A stretch of 64,000 bases of DNA, taken from contig CANSQM010000001.1 in assembly GCA_947649205.1 (NCBI GenBank), positions 186,001-250,000 on the forward strand, given 5' to 3'. This document shows positions 62,354-64,000 of this stretch, piece by piece. Below the pieces are notes generated by a model. That model was not told the origin of the DNA. It saw nothing but the letters and a program-made list of their open reading frames with translations, and made no database searches. Both the position numbers and the translations under genes were made by a program. Each line of letters opens with the position of its first letter. Positions within the stretch are counted from its first letter, which is position 1. This DNA comes from an uncultured Enterorhabdus sp. (GTDB lineage: Bacteria; Actinomycetota; Coriobacteriia; Coriobacteriales; Eggerthellaceae).

Positions 62354-62986
62354 ATGGCTGGCCGCATGGAAGTCATCGAGCGACTTCTCGCCGCCCATGA
62401 GGCGTGGTTCGATGTCGAGCGCGATCATCGCTTCGCAGGCCGCGCCTTTCCGGGCTATGCCGAGTTTCACTCATCAGCTTCTCAGTACGTGCTCGTGAAG
62501 CGAGCGAAGCTGTGGGAGGCTTCCAGTCACGAGTATCTGTTCTTCTGGCCGACGGCTCGCCTGACCGAGGCGGAATTGAACGACTTGCTGCACTTCATGG
62601 CCCGTGAGGCCCTAGCCAAAGTGCAGCTTGCCCCCGACCATATGTGTTCGTATCTTTCGCTGGTCGTGGTGGCTGATGGGGTGGACGAGGCCGTGCCGCG
62701 CCTCGTGCGCAGAGCCCGGTTTCGCAAGAGCTTCTCCTTCGGGCTGAAGGGCTGGGCCGACATGCGCGTGGCCGTCGTCGATCTGTCGGCGCGCCGCGTT
62801 TGGGCCAATACTCAGGGAAAGCCACTCGTGGAAACCTTGGCGGCGAACGCGTTTGCCGAAGGGGCTCCGTCGGCGGAGGACGGAAGAGGCACGGCCATGG
62901 CGGAGGCCGTGATCGATTCCGCATCGGTTGCGGAAGTGCCAGTGACAGAGGCGTCGGCCGTGAGGGTTTCGCCCGTGGTGAGATAA
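62354..62986 (+). CDS. Hypothetical protein encoded with cstA
   Basis: 210 residues, soluble, family not recognised. The first 150 residues are conserved-looking (FHSSASQYVLVKRAKLWEAS, then HEYLFFWPTARLTEAELNDL and MCSYLSLVVVADGVDEAVPR), the rest is Ala/Val/Glu-rich. ATG 62354 has GAAGG at eight bases; ATG 62348 is too close. It lies 24 bases before cstA and probably belongs to the same mRNA, behind a leader terminator. Confidence 0.7.
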   Translation: MAGRMEVIERLLAAHEAWFDVERDHRFAGRAFPGYAEFHSSASQYVLVKRAKLWEASSHEYLFFWPTARLTEAELNDLLHFMAREALAKVQLAPDHMCSYLSLVVVADGVDEAVPRLVRRARFRKSFSFGLKGWADMRVAVVDLSARRVWANTQGKPLVETLAANAFAEGAPSAEDGRGTAMAEAVIDSASVAEVPVTEASAVRVSPVVR

Positions 62987-63010
62987 AGGGAAAGGAAAGG
63001 AAGGACAGGA

Positions 63011-64000
63011 ATGAACGCACTGGTCATTCTCATCGTAGCCATCGTCGTGCTCGTCGCGGGCTACATCTTCTACGGCGGTTGGCTCGCCCGTCAGTGGGGT
63101 GTGAGGCCCGACCGCCCCACGCCGGCCCATGAGTTGGAGGACGGCAAGGACTATGTGCCTGCTCCGCCCTACGTGGTGCTCGGCCACCACTTCTCGTCCA
63201 TCGCCGGCGCGGGCCCCATCAACGGCCCTATCCAGGCTGCCGTCTTCGGCTGGGTGCCCGTGCTTCTGTGGGTTCTCATCGGCGGCATCTTCTTCGGCGC
63301 CCTGCACGACTTCGGCGCGCTGTTCGCCTCTATCCGCCACAAGGGGCAAACGCTTGCCACGGTCATCGCCCACAACATCGATGACACGGCCAAGAAGTTG
63401 TTCTGCACCTTCGCCTATCTGACGCTCATTCTGGTGGTGGCCGCTTTCGCCTCCATCGTTGCGAGCACCTTCGCCGTCACGCCCGTGCCGCTCGATGATG
63501 CCGCCAAGGCCGCTGCCGCCGAGGCGGCCAATATGGCGAATATGCGCACGGCCATGATCTCGGTGCTGTTCATCGTGGTGGCCGTCATCTACGGTCTTGT
63601 CACTCGCGGTCGCAAGATTCCCGCGGCGGCTAACATCGCCTCGGCCATCGCCATTATCGTAGTCGTGGTGGAGCTTGGCTACAATCTGCCGGTCATCGCT
63701 CTGGACAACACCACGTGGATGCTCATTGTGGGCCTTTATATTCTGGTGGCCTCGGTGGCTCCGGTGTGGATTCTGCTGCAGCCGCGCGACTACCTGTCGA
63801 GTTATCTGCTCTACGGCATGATTGCCCTGGCCCTTGTCGGCATTATCGGCGCGGGCCTGACCGGCGACGCGGCATCGCTTGAGATCCCGGCGTTTACGGG
63901 CTTTGCGGCTGTTGCGGGCGAGAGCAAGGTGGCCGCCTCGGGCTTTTTGTTCCCGGCCCTGTTCATCACCATCGCCTGCGGCGCCATCTCCGGTTTCCAT
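63011..64000 (+). CDS. cstA: Carbon starvation protein CstA (partial)
   Basis: 330 residues are visible before the window ends. YVVLGHHFSSIAGAGPINGP and IQAAVFGWVPVLLWVLIGGI, then FFGALHDFGALFASIRHKGQ, are diagnostic of CstA/BtsT-type transporters for peptides or pyruvate. Eight or more membrane helices are seen. The ATG follows AAGGACAGG. Confidence 0.95.
   Translation, partial: MNALVILIVAIVVLVAGYIFYGGWLARQWGVRPDRPTPAHELEDGKDYVPAPPYVVLGHHFSSIAGAGPINGPIQAAVFGWVPVLLWVLIGGIFFGALHDFGALFASIRHKGQTLATVIAHNIDDTAKKLFCTFAYLTLILVVAAFASIVASTFAVTPVPLDDAAKAAAAEAANMANMRTAMISVLFIVVAVIYGLVTRGRKIPAAANIASAIAIIVVVVELGYNLPVIALDNTTWMLIVGLYILVASVAPVWILLQPRDYLSSYLLYGMIALALVGIIGAGLTGDAASLEIPAFTGFAAVAGESKVAASGFLFPALFITIACGAISGFH

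Overview
The window is a 64 kb piece of a high-GC bacterial chromosome. The gene content points to the gut actinobacterial family Eggerthellaceae (class Coriobacteriia). The evidence is a Tat-exported FAD flavoprotein beside a membrane-bound LuxR-type regulator, molybdopterin (DMSO reductase family) oxidoreductase genes with TorD and NrfD partners, a CIRCE-controlled groES-groEL pair, menaquinone synthesis (menG), and high-GC codon use. This assignment is an inference from gene types; no 16S gene or species marker is present.

Layout. 0-12 kb: dtd, adenine deaminase, an aldo/keto reductase with Fe-S clusters, a HigB/RelE-type toxin with its Xre antitoxin, an exported flavoprotein facing a LuxR regulator, gene debris, an acetyltransferase and a DUF4143 ATPase behind 32-bp tandem repeats. 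12-28 kb: small DUF3791-type genes, a DJ-1 protein, an EEP phosphoesterase, a TetR gene followed by a galactose operon (GH2 beta-galactosidase, galK, a shortened galT), an AmmeMemoRadiSam B-A fusion, a second aldo/keto reductase, a DUF3800 gene behind a leader terminator, an AEC transporter, nfo, a TrhA membrane protein and queH. 28-39.6 kb: ferritin, a 1078-residue ABC transporter, a 0.5 kb insertion-like block, a holin-like membrane protein, and the housekeeping run rlmCD-tilS-maf-hpt-ftsH.

39.6-51.3 kb is an accessory and decay zone. It holds two broken NrfD genes, a broken SPFH gene, a broken molybdopterin oxidoreductase whose Fe-S subunit, TorD chaperone and small membrane proteins are still intact, and a broken AbiE toxin with an intact antitoxin. 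In its middle (41.7-42.8 kb) lie an unannotated 42-residue hydrophobic peptide gene with an antisense RNA (a type I toxin-antitoxin module by architecture) and, next to it, a single-gene cassette encoding a CdiA-C-like nuclease between perfect 41-bp direct repeats. This is the most novel part of the window.

51.3-64 kb is mostly core: menG, an amidohydrolase that has lost its metal-binding histidines, tatB-tatC, hypA, nadE, a NarL-type two-component system, groES-groEL, a heavy-metal exporter and the start of cstA. Three scattered intergenic elements of about 150 bp with 15-34 bp terminal inverted repeats (7.1, 26.9 and 48.9 kb) look like one family of small non-coding palindromic elements.

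The genes link into a few systems. TatBC would export the Tat-signal flavoprotein and the molybdoenzyme. TorD, HypA and the Fe-S subunit serve metalloenzyme assembly and electron transfer, and MenG supplies the menaquinone pool. The two aldo/keto reductases seem to share one MerR-type regulator encoded elsewhere. All calls come from reading the sequence; no database search was run.
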